Source of the DNA: CAYSPG01 sp964432885
Lineage (GTDB): Bacteria; Bacteroidota; Bacteroidia; AKYH767-A; OLB10
Assembly (NCBI GenBank): GCA_964432885.1
Contig: CAYSPG010000010.1
Coordinates: forward strand, 62,001-126,000
Length of the DNA stretch: 64,000 nt
Direction: 5' to 3'
A model generated the notes under the pieces. The model saw only the letters and a list, made by a program, of their open reading frames with translations. It was not told the origin of the DNA and ran no database searches. A program made the position numbers and the translations under genes. Of this stretch, positions 16,961 to 25,760 are shown in pieces. Numbering within the stretch: position 1 is the first letter of the stretch; each line of letters starts with the position of its first letter.

Positions 16961-18226
16961 TTATTTACTTCTTATTATTTCCACCGGATCAACCTTGGCG
17001 GCTTTGCGTGCAGGAAAGTAGCCGGCAAGGGCAGTGGAAATAATGGCAAATGCAAATGCAAAAATGTAAAACAGTGGAGAGGAGTTAAACTGTAAATGCG
17101 TCATGGTTACAAAACCGCGTATGTTCATGGGTATGCTTCCTATTATTTTTGTTAAAACAAAACCAAGTATCAATCCTAAAATACCTCCGGCAAAACCAAT
17201 GATGAGCGACTCGGCCATAAAAATTTTGCGTATGTCAATGTCTTTGTAGCCGATGGCTTTTAGGATGGCTATGTCCGACATCTTTTCATAGATAATCATC
17301 ATCAGGATATTAAAAATTCCAAAGCCCGAAACAATAAGAATGGAAACGATGATTAGAACGGTAATTAAATTTTGTACCTTAAAAATGCCAAAAATATTTG
17401 CATTAGCCTGCTTCCAGTCTTCGGCTTTATAGCCATATTTTTTTTGAAACATGGCAGCAAGCATTTCTGCATTGTCAACATTTTTTAATTTAATGTTTAT
17501 GTCGGTAATATAGCTTGGGTCAACCAGCAAAAGCTTTTGTGCATTGCGTATGTTTATGTATGCACGTGAGTTGTCAAGCGCTGTTAACCCGGTGCGGTTT
17601 ATGCCTGTTACCTTCATGGTTAGCGAAACACCTTTGGGCGAAATAACAGTAAGGTTATCATTAACTTTTGCACCTAACTTATCGGCAAGTCCATCGCCTA
17701 AAATAATAGCGTTAGGCAGTGTTTGCAATTTTAGCATATCACCCTCAAGCATGTGGCCTTTTACATCAAATAAAATATCTTCTTTTTCAATGTTTACACC
17801 TGCCAGCGAGCCGGCCATTTGTTTAGTGCCATTGCGAATAATTGCCTGTAATCCTAAGTAAGGTGAAACACCTTGTACCTCTGAATTTTTTTCTATGTCG
17901 CCTAATATGGCAAATGCGTTTTTTATTTTAGGCTCTTCGTCTTTTGGTTTTTGATTGTGCACCACAATCCAGCTATCAGGATTTTGGGTGTGTGTTTGCA
18001 AAATGCTTTTGCGGTTTTTATCCGCCTCGTAAAATAGATGCACATTGGCAGTGGTGTTTACAGCCTGATCAATAAAAGTGGTTTGAAAACCTGTTATTAA
18101 CCCTGCCTGAAAAATAAAAACTGCAATGCCAAACATTACTCCAAGCATGGCAACAAGTGTTTGCCTACGCTTTGATACAAGGTGAGTTAATGCAATTCGA
18201 AGAAGTGGGTTTTTTTTGTTGAACAT
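16961..18226 (-). CDS. ABC transporter permease, LolC/LolE-MacB type
   Basis: The protein (421 aa from the ATG at 18226) is a type VII ABC permease. It has one N-terminal membrane helix (about 20-40), a long periplasmic MacB-like domain, then three C-terminal helices forming the FtsX domain, ending in FPARKAAKVDPVEIIRSK, the typical coupling tail. Such permeases extract lipoproteins or export other envelope substrates without pumping them through the membrane. No ATPase gene adjoins it, so the nucleotide-binding partner must be elsewhere. The frame opens further upstream into the ade stop region, but MFNKKNPLLRIAL is the normal family start. It follows ade by 19 bp and may be co-transcribed. 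Confidence 0.88.
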   Translation of the reverse strand: MFNKKNPLLRIALTHLVSKRRQTLVAMLGVMFGIAVFIFQAGLITGFQTTFIDQAVNTTANVHLFYEADKNRKSILQTHTQNPDSWIVVHNQKPKDEEPKIKNAFAILGDIEKNSEVQGVSPYLGLQAIIRNGTKQMAGSLAGVNIEKEDILFDVKGHMLEGDMLKLQTLPNAIILGDGLADKLGAKVNDNLTVISPKGVSLTMKVTGINRTGLTALDNSRAYINIRNAQKLLLVDPSYITDINIKLKNVDNAEMLAAMFQKKYGYKAEDWKQANANIFGIFKVQNLITVLIIVSILIVSGFGIFNILMMIIYEKMSDIAILKAIGYKDIDIRKIFMAESLIIGFAGGILGLILGFVLTKIIGSIPMNIRGFVTMTHLQFNSSPLFYIFAFAFAIISTALAGYFPARKAAKVDPVEIIRSK

Positions 18227-18245
18227 TTTTTCAGTTGCAAAAAAT

Positions 18246-19865
18246 TTAGCAGCTAAGTTCAGCAAACTCAAACTTATCTGCATCAAATAATCCTTTATCT
18301 CCAATTTTAAAATGCGGTATTACAAGCAAAGCCATAAACGACAGCGTCATATAAGGTGCCTTTAGTTTTGAACCCAGTGTTTTTGCAAAAGCATCTATGG
18401 CCGCATATGCTTGCCCTATTTCATGGCAGGGTTTGTCACTCATTAATCCACCAATGGGAAGTGCAATGCGGTGTTGCGCAGTATTTCCTACAGCGCTTAG
18501 TCCGCCTTTGCTGTTTATCAATAAGTTTATTGCCTTTGTAATCTCTTCATCGCTTACGCCTGTGGCAATAATGTTATGCGAATCGTGCGCTACGGTGCTT
18601 GCAATTGCTCCTGTTTTTAACCCAAAGTTTTTAATAAATCCCACCACCGGTTTTACTTTGGTGTAGCGATTTACCACTACAATTTTTAAAATATCATTAA
18701 CTACATCGCTTACTGCAAAACCATTTTCGGTTTTTGCTTTTGCTTTTATGCAGTTGGTAATTAGCTGCCCGTCTATTGCTTCAATTACATTTATATCGGC
18801 AGATGCAACAGTTACTTTTATTTCATCCGTTTTTATTTCTGTTGTGTTAAATGAATTGATGATGTGGTGCACTTTGTCTTTTAAGAAAGTTTTTCCATTC
18901 TCTGCTACCAATTCTCCCTCAACAAAAGTTTGCAACACATTGAAATTGGCTAAATTATCTACCACAATAAAATCGGCTTTATCTTTTTGCTGCAGTAGCC
19001 CCACATCAAGTTTGTAGTGAGTAACCGGATTTACACAGGCACATTGCAGTACATCCATTAATTTATGCCCAGAAGCAACTGAGCGTTTTACCAATTGGTT
19101 GATGTGGCCTACCAGCAAATCATCAGGATGTTTGTCATCGCTGCAAAGCATAACCATATTGGTGTGGGAAGAAATTACAGAATGAAGGGCATCAAAATTT
19201 TTTGCTGCTGAGCCTTCGCGAATAATTATTTTCATGCCCATGCTAAGTTTATCAAGCGCTTCTTCAAGGGTAAAACATTCGTGGTCGGTGGATATTCCTG
19301 CATTAATGTATTTTTTGGCCTGCTCACCGCGCAGGCCGGGTGCGTGGCCGTCAACCGGTTTGCCATGCGCATGTGCCGATGCAATTTTTTTCATCACGCC
19401 TAAATCATTAAACAATACACCGGGATAGTTCATCATCTCGCTTAAATATTTTATTTCGGGGCGTTGCAGTAATTTTTCAACTGCGTTTGAATTTATCACC
19501 GCTCCGGCACTTTCAAAACCGGTGGCTGGTACACAGCTTGGCGCGCCAAAATTAAATTTCAGTTTAGCGTCTTTTGCGTTTTCAATCATATAATCAACTC
19601 CTGCTATACCACAAACATTGGCAATTTCATGCGGATCGCTTACCGTTGCTACTGTGCCATGCGCAAGTGCAATGCGTGCAAATTCATATGGCACCAGCAT
19701 CGAACTTTCGATGTGTATATGTGCATCAACAAAGCCGGGAAGTATAAAATTGGGAGATGAATTATCATTGTATTCAATTTTTTCAATCACACCGTTTTTT
19801 ATAAAAAGTGTTCCCTTAAAAACTTGGCGGTTTAGTACATCAACTATGGTTCCTGAAATAGTCAT
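18246..19865 (-). CDS. ade: Adenine deaminase
   Basis: This 539-aa amidohydrolase converts adenine to hypoxanthine and ammonia in purine salvage. The metal-binding GFVDAHIHIESSML motif is at about 44-57, and later metal ligands lie in TVSDPHE, GHAPGLRG, STDHE and CSDDKHPDDL. The C-terminal adenine deaminase domain carries the VAHDSHNI and SKGGLSAVG motifs typical of the Ade family rather than of adenosine deaminases. Length fits the family. The start ATG at 19865 begins a normal beta-strand domain. Upstream lies an unusual G-free tract shared with cspA. Confidence 0.94.
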   Translation of the reverse strand: MTISGTIVDVLNRQVFKGTLFIKNGVIEKIEYNDNSSPNFILPGFVDAHIHIESSMLVPYEFARIALAHGTVATVSDPHEIANVCGIAGVDYMIENAKDAKLKFNFGAPSCVPATGFESAGAVINSNAVEKLLQRPEIKYLSEMMNYPGVLFNDLGVMKKIASAHAHGKPVDGHAPGLRGEQAKKYINAGISTDHECFTLEEALDKLSMGMKIIIREGSAAKNFDALHSVISSHTNMVMLCSDDKHPDDLLVGHINQLVKRSVASGHKLMDVLQCACVNPVTHYKLDVGLLQQKDKADFIVVDNLANFNVLQTFVEGELVAENGKTFLKDKVHHIINSFNTTEIKTDEIKVTVASADINVIEAIDGQLITNCIKAKAKTENGFAVSDVVNDILKIVVVNRYTKVKPVVGFIKNFGLKTGAIASTVAHDSHNIIATGVSDEEITKAINLLINSKGGLSAVGNTAQHRIALPIGGLMSDKPCHEIGQAYAAIDAFAKTLGSKLKAPYMTLSFMALLVIPHFKIGDKGLFDADKFEFAELSC

Positions 19866-19907
19866 TAGTTATTTTCTAATTAGGAATTGGTAAACTTTTG
19901 AGATGGG

Positions 19908-20031
19908 TACAAAATAACTTAATAACTAAATACCTTACTTCTTCAATTACTTTTTTACCTCAATTCCATTCATCCCTTAATACCCCAATTATCCAAATAC
20001 CCTATCCCCAAATCCCTTAATTCTATAATTC
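19908..20031. other. 124-nt tract without a single G on the plus strand
   Basis: Between the divergent ade and cspA genes the plus strand has no G from 19908 to 20031, and only one G (20032) until the cspA promoter at 20047. The last part contains short CCC-plus-TTAAT or CCAAAT runs, for example around 19975-20020. No ORF of meaningful length is present. The role is unknown. Confidence 0.85.
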
Positions 20032-20046
20032 GTACCAAAATTCTTT

Positions 20047-20054
20047 TACCTTTG
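20047..20054 (+). promoter_or_regulatory. -7 promoter element of the cold-shock gene
   Basis: TACCTTTG matches TAnnTTTG exactly, 33 bp before the ATG. Confidence 0.6.
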
Positions 20055-20087
20055 CGCGCATTATTAACAAATTAATTTATTTATTAA

Positions 20088-20282
20088 ATGGCAACTGGTA
20101 AAGTAAAGTTCTTCAACTCAGCCAAAGGTTTTGGTTTTATTGTTGAAGACGATGGCGGAAAAGAATTGTTTGTACATCAAACAGGTCTTGTTGACCGCAT
20201 CTCAGAAAACGACCTTGTAAGCTACGAAGTAGTGCAAGGCAAAAAAGGCTTAAACGCTGTTAATGTTAAAAAACAATCGTAA
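20088..20282 (+). CDS. Cold-shock domain protein (CspA family)
   Basis: This 64-aa protein is a single cold-shock domain (OB fold) that binds single-stranded nucleic acid and melts RNA secondary structure. RNP1 is seen as KGFGFIVED and RNP2 as LFVHQTGL, in the normal spacing, after the standard GKVKFFNSAKG start. It is monocistronic, with its own promoter and a strong terminator. Its 5' leader is A/T-rich and follows a G-free tract, which may matter for mRNA structure in the cold. Confidence 0.95.
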   Translation: MATGKVKFFNSAKGFGFIVEDDGGKELFVHQTGLVDRISENDLVSYEVVQGKKGLNAVNVKKQS

Positions 20283-20325
20283 TTGAAATCATAGATTTTA
20301 TTACCTAAGTATTTTAATGTTTTCC

Positions 20326-20363
20326 AATCCCGAAACAAGTTATTGTTTCGGGATTTTGGTTTT
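20326..20363 (+). terminator. Rho-independent terminator of the cold-shock gene
   Basis: A perfect 13-bp stem (20326-20338 AATCCCGAAACAA with 20343-20355) has a 4-nt loop and is followed by TTGGTTTTAAT. Confidence 0.9.
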
Positions 20364-20560
20364 AATATAGGTGCGAGCTACAACATCATACCTAGAATTT
20401 ATATGGGTTGGAGTTTGAAAAAAGTTTAATAACAGTAAGAAATTTGAAATAAATTTTTGGCGTTTGGAGATTATGGTTTAAGATATAACCTGAAAGGAAT
20501 AGTTTGGGTTCTATAATTTCTTACAGTTTCTTCCTCGTCTATTGCGTTTAATAACCCCAC
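20364..20560. other. Non-coding stretch between convergent terminators
   Basis: The gap between the cold-shock gene and pnp is 314 bp. Apart from the two terminators at its ends I see no ORF, promoter or repeat in the roughly 200 bp between them. Confidence 0.6.
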
Positions 20561-20596
20561 AAAAAAACCGGAGTAAATCAAACTCCGGTTTTTTTG
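20561..20596 (-). terminator. Terminator of pnp
   Basis: AAAAAAACCGGAGT (20561-20574) and its exact complement at 20582-20595 form a 14-bp stem with a 7-nt loop, 1 bp after the pnp stop. The A/T-rich ends give a U-run on the minus-strand transcript and would also work in the other direction. Confidence 0.9.
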
Positions 20597-22798
20597 TTAT
20601 TCGTTTTCTCTCGGTTGTTTTCTCTCTCTGCCACCGCCATGTTCGGCATGTGCCGGTTTATCATGATGAGGCCTGTCGCTTCTTTCGGGCTTTGGTAAAA
20701 GTACCTTTCGCGATAGTTTCAGCTTTCCATTTTTCTCGTCCACACCAATCAGCTTTACCTCAACCATATCGCCTTCTTTAAATACGCCATCCATGCTGGC
20801 AAGGCGCTCGTGTGTAATTTCTGATATGTGCAGCAGGGCATCTTTGCCTGGCATAATTTCAATAAAGGCACCAAACGACTGTATGTTTTTTACTTTGCCT
20901 TTATATACTTCGCCAATTTCGGGCACAGCCACAATGGCTTTTACGCGGCCAAGTGCTTTGTCCATGCTTTCTTTTCCAACAGCAGCAATTTGCACAATGC
21001 CTTTGTTGTCTTTTTCTTCAATGGTAATGGTGGCACCGCTTTCGCGCTGTATTTCCTGTATAATTTTACCTCCTGGACCAATTACGGCACCAATCTGATC
21101 AACTTCAATAGTTAGTTCAATAATGCGTGGTGCATGTGGTTTGTAATCGGCATTGGGTTGTGCAAGGGTTTTTTCCATTTCGGCAATAATGTGCAATCGT
21201 CCTTCACGTGCTTGCATCAATGCCTTGGTTAATACTTCGTAAGGCAGGCCTTGTACTTTTAAGTCCATCTGTGTAGCGGTTAACCCCTTTTTGGTTCCTG
21301 TTACTTTAAAGTCCATATCACCAAGATGGTCTTCGTCACCCAAAATATCGCTAAGTACAGCAAATCGTTTTCCATCGCTAATCAATCCCATGGCAATGCC
21401 AGCACAGGTTGCTTTGGTTTTAATTCCTGCTTCCATCAGCGCAAGCGAGCCAGCGCATACTGTTGCCATAGAACTTGAGCCATTACTTTCTAAAATATCA
21501 CTAACCACCCGAATGGTGTATGGATTTTCAGATGCATCTGGCAATACTTTTTCTAACGATCGGCATGCTAAGTTACCATGTCCCACTTCGCGTCTGCCTG
21601 TTCCTCTATTAGGACGAACCTCACCCGTTGAAAAGCCGGGGAAGTTATAGTGCAGTAAAAATTTGCGTGTACCTTCTATCATGGCGCCATCAATCATTTG
21701 CTCTTCCATTTTACCTCCCAGGGTAACAGTGGTAAGCGATTGTGTTTCGCCACGTGTAAATATGGCGGAGCCATGTGCGCTTGGTATATATCCCACCTCG
21801 CACCATATAGGGCGTATTTGCGTAAGCGCACGGCCGTCTAAACGTTTGCCCTCAGCAAGTATGGCTTCACGCACGGCATCATACTCTACATCATGATAAT
21901 ATTTATTGATGAGTGCTTCTTTTTGTTCTAATTCTTCCTCGCTAAACTGGGTTTTAAATTCGTCAAGTATGGCTTTAAAGGCTTCGCTGCGCTTATGTTT
22001 GTTTGGATTGCCTGCAGTGGCAACCTTATACACTTTATCATAGGTAGCGTCTTTAACCTTTGCACGAAGTTCCTCATCATGCTCTTCGTGGTTGTAATCG
22101 CGCTTGGTTTTACCGCCAATTTTTTCTAATAAATCAAGCTGTGCTTTGCACTGCACTTTTATGGCATCGTGTGCAGCTTTAATAGCTTCCACCATTACTT
22201 CTTCACTTACTTCATCCATTTCGCCTTCCACCATCAAAATATTTTCGGCTGTACCAGCAACTATCAAATCAAGGTCGGCATTTTTAATAGCATCGGTTAA
22301 AGGATTTATTTCCATTTTTCCGTTTATACGTGCCACGCGCACTTCAGAAATAGGACCGTTAAACGGAATATCACTTACCGTAAGTGCAGCCGATGCAGCC
22401 AAAGCAGCAAGTGCATCGGGCATTACCTGTGCATCGCCACTTATCAGCGTTACCATTATTTGTGTATCGGCATGAAAATTTTCAGGAAACATGGGGCGCA
22501 ATGCGCGGTCAATGAGTCGAGAAATTAAAATTTCATATTCACTAAGGCGGGCTTCACGTTTAAAAAATCCACCCGGAAAACGGCCAACACCGGCATATTT
22601 TTCCTGGTAGTCAACAGTAAGTGGCATAAAGTCAGTGCCGGGTACTGCCTCTGGTTTTGCACAGGCTGTTGCCAACAGCATGCAGTTGCCTAACCGCACC
22701 ACCACACTGCCTTCGGCTTGTTTGGCAAGTTTACCTGTTTCAATAGTTACTTCGCGTCCGTCCGGAAGCTGAAAAGATTGTTTTGTTCCTAATTGCAT
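20597..22798 (-). CDS. pnp: Polyribonucleotide nucleotidyltransferase (PNPase)
   Basis: This 733-aa enzyme degrades RNA 3' to 5' using phosphate and can add tails in reverse. Two RNase PH domains are visible (about 10-230, and 315-550 containing the FPGFSTGEVRPNRGTGRREVGHG motif), joined by a helical linker, then a KH domain near 556-615 (IGAVIGPGGKIIQ), an S1 domain near 625-695 (GEVYKGKVKNIQSFGAFIEI), and a short Arg/His-rich tail. The catalytic acidic motif DILGDEDHLGDMDFKV is intact. rpsO lies just upstream on the same strand, the classic rpsO-pnp order. Confidence 0.97.
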   Translation of the reverse strand: MQLGTKQSFQLPDGREVTIETGKLAKQAEGSVVVRLGNCMLLATACAKPEAVPGTDFMPLTVDYQEKYAGVGRFPGGFFKREARLSEYEILISRLIDRALRPMFPENFHADTQIMVTLISGDAQVMPDALAALAASAALTVSDIPFNGPISEVRVARINGKMEINPLTDAIKNADLDLIVAGTAENILMVEGEMDEVSEEVMVEAIKAAHDAIKVQCKAQLDLLEKIGGKTKRDYNHEEHDEELRAKVKDATYDKVYKVATAGNPNKHKRSEAFKAILDEFKTQFSEEELEQKEALINKYYHDVEYDAVREAILAEGKRLDGRALTQIRPIWCEVGYIPSAHGSAIFTRGETQSLTTVTLGGKMEEQMIDGAMIEGTRKFLLHYNFPGFSTGEVRPNRGTGRREVGHGNLACRSLEKVLPDASENPYTIRVVSDILESNGSSSMATVCAGSLALMEAGIKTKATCAGIAMGLISDGKRFAVLSDILGDEDHLGDMDFKVTGTKKGLTATQMDLKVQGLPYEVLTKALMQAREGRLHIIAEMEKTLAQPNADYKPHAPRIIELTIEVDQIGAVIGPGGKIIQEIQRESGATITIEEKDNKGIVQIAAVGKESMDKALGRVKAIVAVPEIGEVYKGKVKNIQSFGAFIEIMPGKDALLHISEITHERLASMDGVFKEGDMVEVKLIGVDEKNGKLKLSRKVLLPKPERSDRPHHDKPAHAEHGGGRERKQPRENE

Positions 22799-22837
22799 TT
22801 GATTTGTTTTATTGTTTTGTTGCGTACGTCTTTAAAA

Positions 22838-22870
22838 TTAAAAAAGGCAAACCCCAATGGCTGCCTTTAT
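22838..22870 (-). terminator. Intercistronic terminator between rpsO and pnp
   Basis: On the minus strand AAAGGCA and TGCCTTT (22843-22849 and 22862-22868) pair and are followed by TTTTTAATTTT. It would end or attenuate transcription from rpsO before pnp. Confidence 0.65.
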
Positions 22871-22871
22871 T

Positions 22872-22944
22872 ATTGAATATTGAATATTGGTGCAGGAATA
22901 TGGAGGAGGTTTTAATCTTTAATATTCCATCTTCAATATTCAAT
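22872..22944. repeat. 13-bp inverted repeat between pnp and rpsO
   Basis: ATTGAATATTGAA (22872-22884) is perfectly repeated in inverse as TTCAATATTCAAT (22932-22944), the second arm ending on the rpsO stop codon. A related AATATTCAAT sequence recurs between rpsN and rpsH. Confidence 0.65.
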
Positions 22945-23213
22945 TACTTTCTTAATCCTAACTCGCTAACTATTTTGCGGTAGCGGTCAATTTTTGTTTT
23001 GTGCAGGTAATCCAAAAGGCTTCTGCGCTTACCCACCAATTTTATTAACGACTGCTGAGTTGCAAAGTCCTTTTTCTGAATTTTTAAGTGTTCGGTAAGT
23101 TCATTGATACGCTCGGTAAACATAGCAATTTGCGCTTCGGTGCTTCCTGTGTTTTTTTCGGCTCCGCCAAATTTAGCAAACAGTGCTTTCTTTTTTTCTG
23201 ATGTAAGAATCAT
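22944..23213 (-). CDS. rpsO: 30S ribosomal protein S15
   Basis: This 89-aa protein has the exact family length and motifs: GSTEAQIAMFTERI, LTEHLKIQKKDF and the 16S-binding LVGKRRSLLDYL. S15 binds the central domain of 16S rRNA early in assembly. It is followed by pnp. A promoter element TATATTTG stands 35 bp upstream. Confidence 0.97.
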   Translation of the reverse strand: MILTSEKKKALFAKFGGAEKNTGSTEAQIAMFTERINELTEHLKIQKKDFATQQSLIKLVGKRRSLLDYLHKTKIDRYRKIVSELGLRK

Positions 23214-23247
23214 GGGTACTGTGTATTTGTTTTTTTTAATGAGGCGG

Positions 23248-23255
23248 CAAATATA
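23248..23255 (-). promoter_or_regulatory. -7 promoter element of rpsO
   Basis: The minus strand reads TATATTTG, an exact TAnnTTTG match, 35 bp before the rpsO ATG. Confidence 0.6.
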
Positions 23256-23336
23256 AAAAGATTTCTGACACTTTGATTTAAATGTTTAATGCCGAAATGG
23301 GGGGTAGTTTACCTCTGTTTAAGTAAAAAAAGCATG

Positions 23337-24362
23337 TTATTTTGAAACCCTGGCCAATCCTTCTTTGGCAATGGTATAATCCGGCTTTAGCTCAATGGCT
23401 TTTTCAAAGTCGGCTTTGGCAGCCATAATGTTTCCTAATGTTTCGTAAGACAGCCCGCGATTGTAATAAGCTTCACGGTACTGCGGATTGGCAGCTATGG
23501 CATTGGTATAATGCTTAATTGCCTCGTTATACACCTTTAAATAAATCTGGTGTATATATCCTAAGTTAAAATGCGCTTGCGCATTGTTTTTGTTTATTAA
23601 AATTATGCTTGTATAATCCTGTATGGCCCTGTCAAGTGCATCATGATCCTGATACCAAAGGCCCCTGCCATATAAAGCTTCCTCACTGTTGGGATTTATT
23701 TTTATACAGTTGTTAAAATAATCTACTGCTAGCGCATTGTTTTGTTGTTGCATAAGCACAGCAAGTTGCATATGTGCATCATAAAAATTTGGGTTAATGT
23801 TAACAGCCTCTCTAAATGTTTTAATTGCGCCTGTCGTATCTCCTTTTTCTTTTTGGTTAAATCCGCGCATAAGCAAAGCACGGTTGTTTGTAGGGTCTTT
23901 TGCCAGCAGCGTGTCCAAATATTTATTTGACAAATCGTTTTGCCGTACATATAAAAACAACTCGGCAAGCCGGATGGCAGCATCGAAATTATTGGCGTCA
24001 AGCATTCGCACTTTTTGCAGCGCATCACGGGTGGCTTTTGTTTTGTTTAGTTTAAAAGTAATGTCGGCATAAACCATATAATATTCAGCCCTTGTACTGT
24101 CCAATGCAATGGCGGCTTCCATATCGGCATAAGCCAGGTCAAAAAAGTTTTTGGCATTATATGCACGCGCACGGTTAAAATAATTGGATGCATTGGATGA
24201 GTCGTTCATCACTTTAGTGGTAAGCGCATCCACAAGGCTATCGCCCGTTGAAACAGGAGTTATGCCATCGGTATTTTTAGTGGGGGTGTTGCATCCGCAA
24301 ATGGATAAAGCAAGCAAACCGGCAATAATAGTGCGTTGCAATTTTAACAAGCCTAAAAACAT
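23337..24362 (-). CDS. TPR-repeat lipoprotein
   Basis: The 341-aa protein starts with a lipoprotein-type signal (GLLALSICGCN, lipidated cysteine about residue 24) followed by a short linker and then tetratricopeptide repeats to the end. The units end in patterns such as AYYNRGLSYETLGNIMAAKADFEKAIELKP. TPR arrays bind other proteins; a role in envelope complex assembly is inference. It lies alone, 123 bp after the rpsO start region, on the minus strand. Which membrane it sits in cannot be read from the sequence. Confidence 0.85.
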   Translation of the reverse strand: MFLGLLKLQRTIIAGLLALSICGCNTPTKNTDGITPVSTGDSLVDALTTKVMNDSSNASNYFNRARAYNAKNFFDLAYADMEAAIALDSTRAEYYMVYADITFKLNKTKATRDALQKVRMLDANNFDAAIRLAELFLYVRQNDLSNKYLDTLLAKDPTNNRALLMRGFNQKEKGDTTGAIKTFREAVNINPNFYDAHMQLAVLMQQQNNALAVDYFNNCIKINPNSEEALYGRGLWYQDHDALDRAIQDYTSIILINKNNAQAHFNLGYIHQIYLKVYNEAIKHYTNAIAANPQYREAYYNRGLSYETLGNIMAAKADFEKAIELKPDYTIAKEGLARVSK

Positions 24363-24491
24363 AGAATATAAAATTGGGTGGCTAAAGTAAGAATTAATAA
24401 AAGCACACTTATAAGCATTGCATCGAATGCCGCTTTAGGTTTCAAATAAATTTATTACTTATGCAGCCATAAATCTAAATACATAAAAACA

Positions 24492-24839
24492 ATGGACTCA
24501 CAAAAAATTGACATGTTCCTGATGGCAAACGCCAAAATGTTTGTTCCTGAACAAATACCAATGATAAAATCGCAATTGGAGAAATTGGACGACAGCAAGT
24601 TTATAAACCTTCAGGCTGTTGGCTTGCGCGAACCCACCACCCTTTTAATTGTTTCGTTACTTGCCGGTGGACTTGGAATAGATAGGTTTATGCTTGGCGA
24701 AACAGGTCTTGGCATTGCCAAACTGCTTACCTGCGGTGGCTTGGGTATTTGGACTATTGTTGATTGGTTTACCGTAATGGGCCGCACACGCGATTACAAT
24801 GTGCAGCAGTTACAGCGCGCCATGAACGGATTTTTTTAA
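24492..24839 (+). CDS. TM2 domain membrane protein
   Basis: This 115-aa protein has a soluble helical N-terminus (1-45) and a TM2 domain at about 46-105: two membrane helices joined by a short turn with GGLGIDRFMLGETGLGIAKLL and GIWTIVDWF, the diagnostic DRF-type motif. TM2 proteins are small inner-membrane proteins of uncertain role. It starts a plus-strand membrane cluster (TM2, DUF2752, DUF4870-like, M48). The next coding sequence is in the same frame after a single TAA. Confidence 0.88.
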   Translation: MDSQKIDMFLMANAKMFVPEQIPMIKSQLEKLDDSKFINLQAVGLREPTTLLIVSLLAGGLGIDRFMLGETGLGIAKLLTCGGLGIWTIVDWFTVMGRTRDYNVQQLQRAMNGFF

Positions 24840-24851
24840 TCACGCCCTACA

Positions 24852-25256
24852 ATAAAAAGAAGTACTAAATTTTTACTTCTGCTGTTAATTGCAATCGGAT
24901 TTGCAGCAACAGGTATTGAAATAAAAAACAAAAACAATACCTATCATTCATTATGCCTTATTAATAACCTTACTGGCTACCCATGTCCATCCTGTGGTTC
25001 AACACGCGCGACAGCGCTGCTTTTGCAGGGCAATTTGCCGGGGGCGCTAATGATGAATCCGCTTGTGCTTATAACAGTGCCGGTTGCTTTGGTTGCAATT
25101 ATTTTGTTGTGTATAGATATGCTTTTTAAAACAGTACATTTTGAAAAGCTGATGTTGGTATTTAACTCATTTATTAAAAAAAGAAAATGGCTGCTATGGA
25201 TATTTTTATTTTTGGTTTTGGTGAACTGGGCCTGGAATATTTATAAATTTACATGA
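24852..25256 (+). CDS. DUF2752 membrane protein with no canonical start codon
   Basis: The family motif is clear: YPCPSCGSTRATALL followed by NLPGALMMNP, with three hydrophobic helices. The frame is open from the TAA that ends the TM2 gene (24837-24839), yet between that stop and the motif it holds no ATG, GTG or TTG. The first allowed codon is a TTG at 25023, which would cut off the CPxCGxTR motif. The ATA at 24852 would give KRSTKFLLLLLIAIGF as an N-terminal helix and 134 aa, the usual family length, so I use it provisionally. Alternatives are readthrough of the TM2 stop or a base error. The end overlaps the next gene as ATGA. Confidence 0.6.
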   Translation: MKRSTKFLLLLLIAIGFAATGIEIKNKNNTYHSLCLINNLTGYPCPSCGSTRATALLLQGNLPGALMMNPLVLITVPVALVAIILLCIDMLFKTVHFEKLMLVFNSFIKKRKWLLWIFLFLVLVNWAWNIYKFT

Positions 25257-25750
25257 TGGAGAATAAAATTTTGTTCGAAAAATATTTATCGGAAACCGAA
25301 CGCGAAGCGGCCAGCAATGCGTACCTGATGTCATTGGTTGGAGCTATTGTGGGTTTGCCCTTGCCAATAATAAATCTAACTGCCACGTTTATGTTTTTTT
25401 ACATGAACCGCAAGCGAACCGCTTTTGTAAGGTATCACTGTTACCAGGCCATGTTCTCTCAACTGTTTATCATAGTTATAAACTCCATCTGCCTTAGCTG
25501 GACATTAAAAATTATTTTTTCAAACCTTACCGCAACCGATTTTTACTTCAGTTACCTTGCTGCCGTTTTACTTTTTAATGTGTTTGAATACATCAGCACC
25601 ATAACAGGAGCTATACAGGCCCGTAAAGGCAAAATGTTTAGCGTGTTTTTTTTCGGACCGCTTGCTTACCTGTTTTGCAAAAGTGCGTTACAAAAACAGG
25701 CCGAGTCGTTTAATCATACCGAGCCATTTATTTATTTAAACATTAAATAA
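25253..25750 (+). CDS. DUF4870-like integral membrane protein
   Basis: This 165-aa protein has three to four membrane helices. The pattern GLPLPIINLTATFMFFYMNRKRTAFVRYHCYQA resembles the DUF4870/Tic20-like family, which has a positively charged R-x-H-x-x-Q-A segment after the second helix. The start overlaps the DUF2752 stop by 4 bp; a second ATG follows immediately at 25256. The M48 protease gene starts 10 bp after its stop, so all are likely one operon. Function unknown. Confidence 0.7.
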   Translation: MMENKILFEKYLSETEREAASNAYLMSLVGAIVGLPLPIINLTATFMFFYMNRKRTAFVRYHCYQAMFSQLFIIVINSICLSWTLKIIFSNLTATDFYFSYLAAVLLFNVFEYISTITGAIQARKGKMFSVFFFGPLAYLFCKSALQKQAESFNHTEPFIYLNIK

Positions 25751-25760
25751 ACTGCAAACC

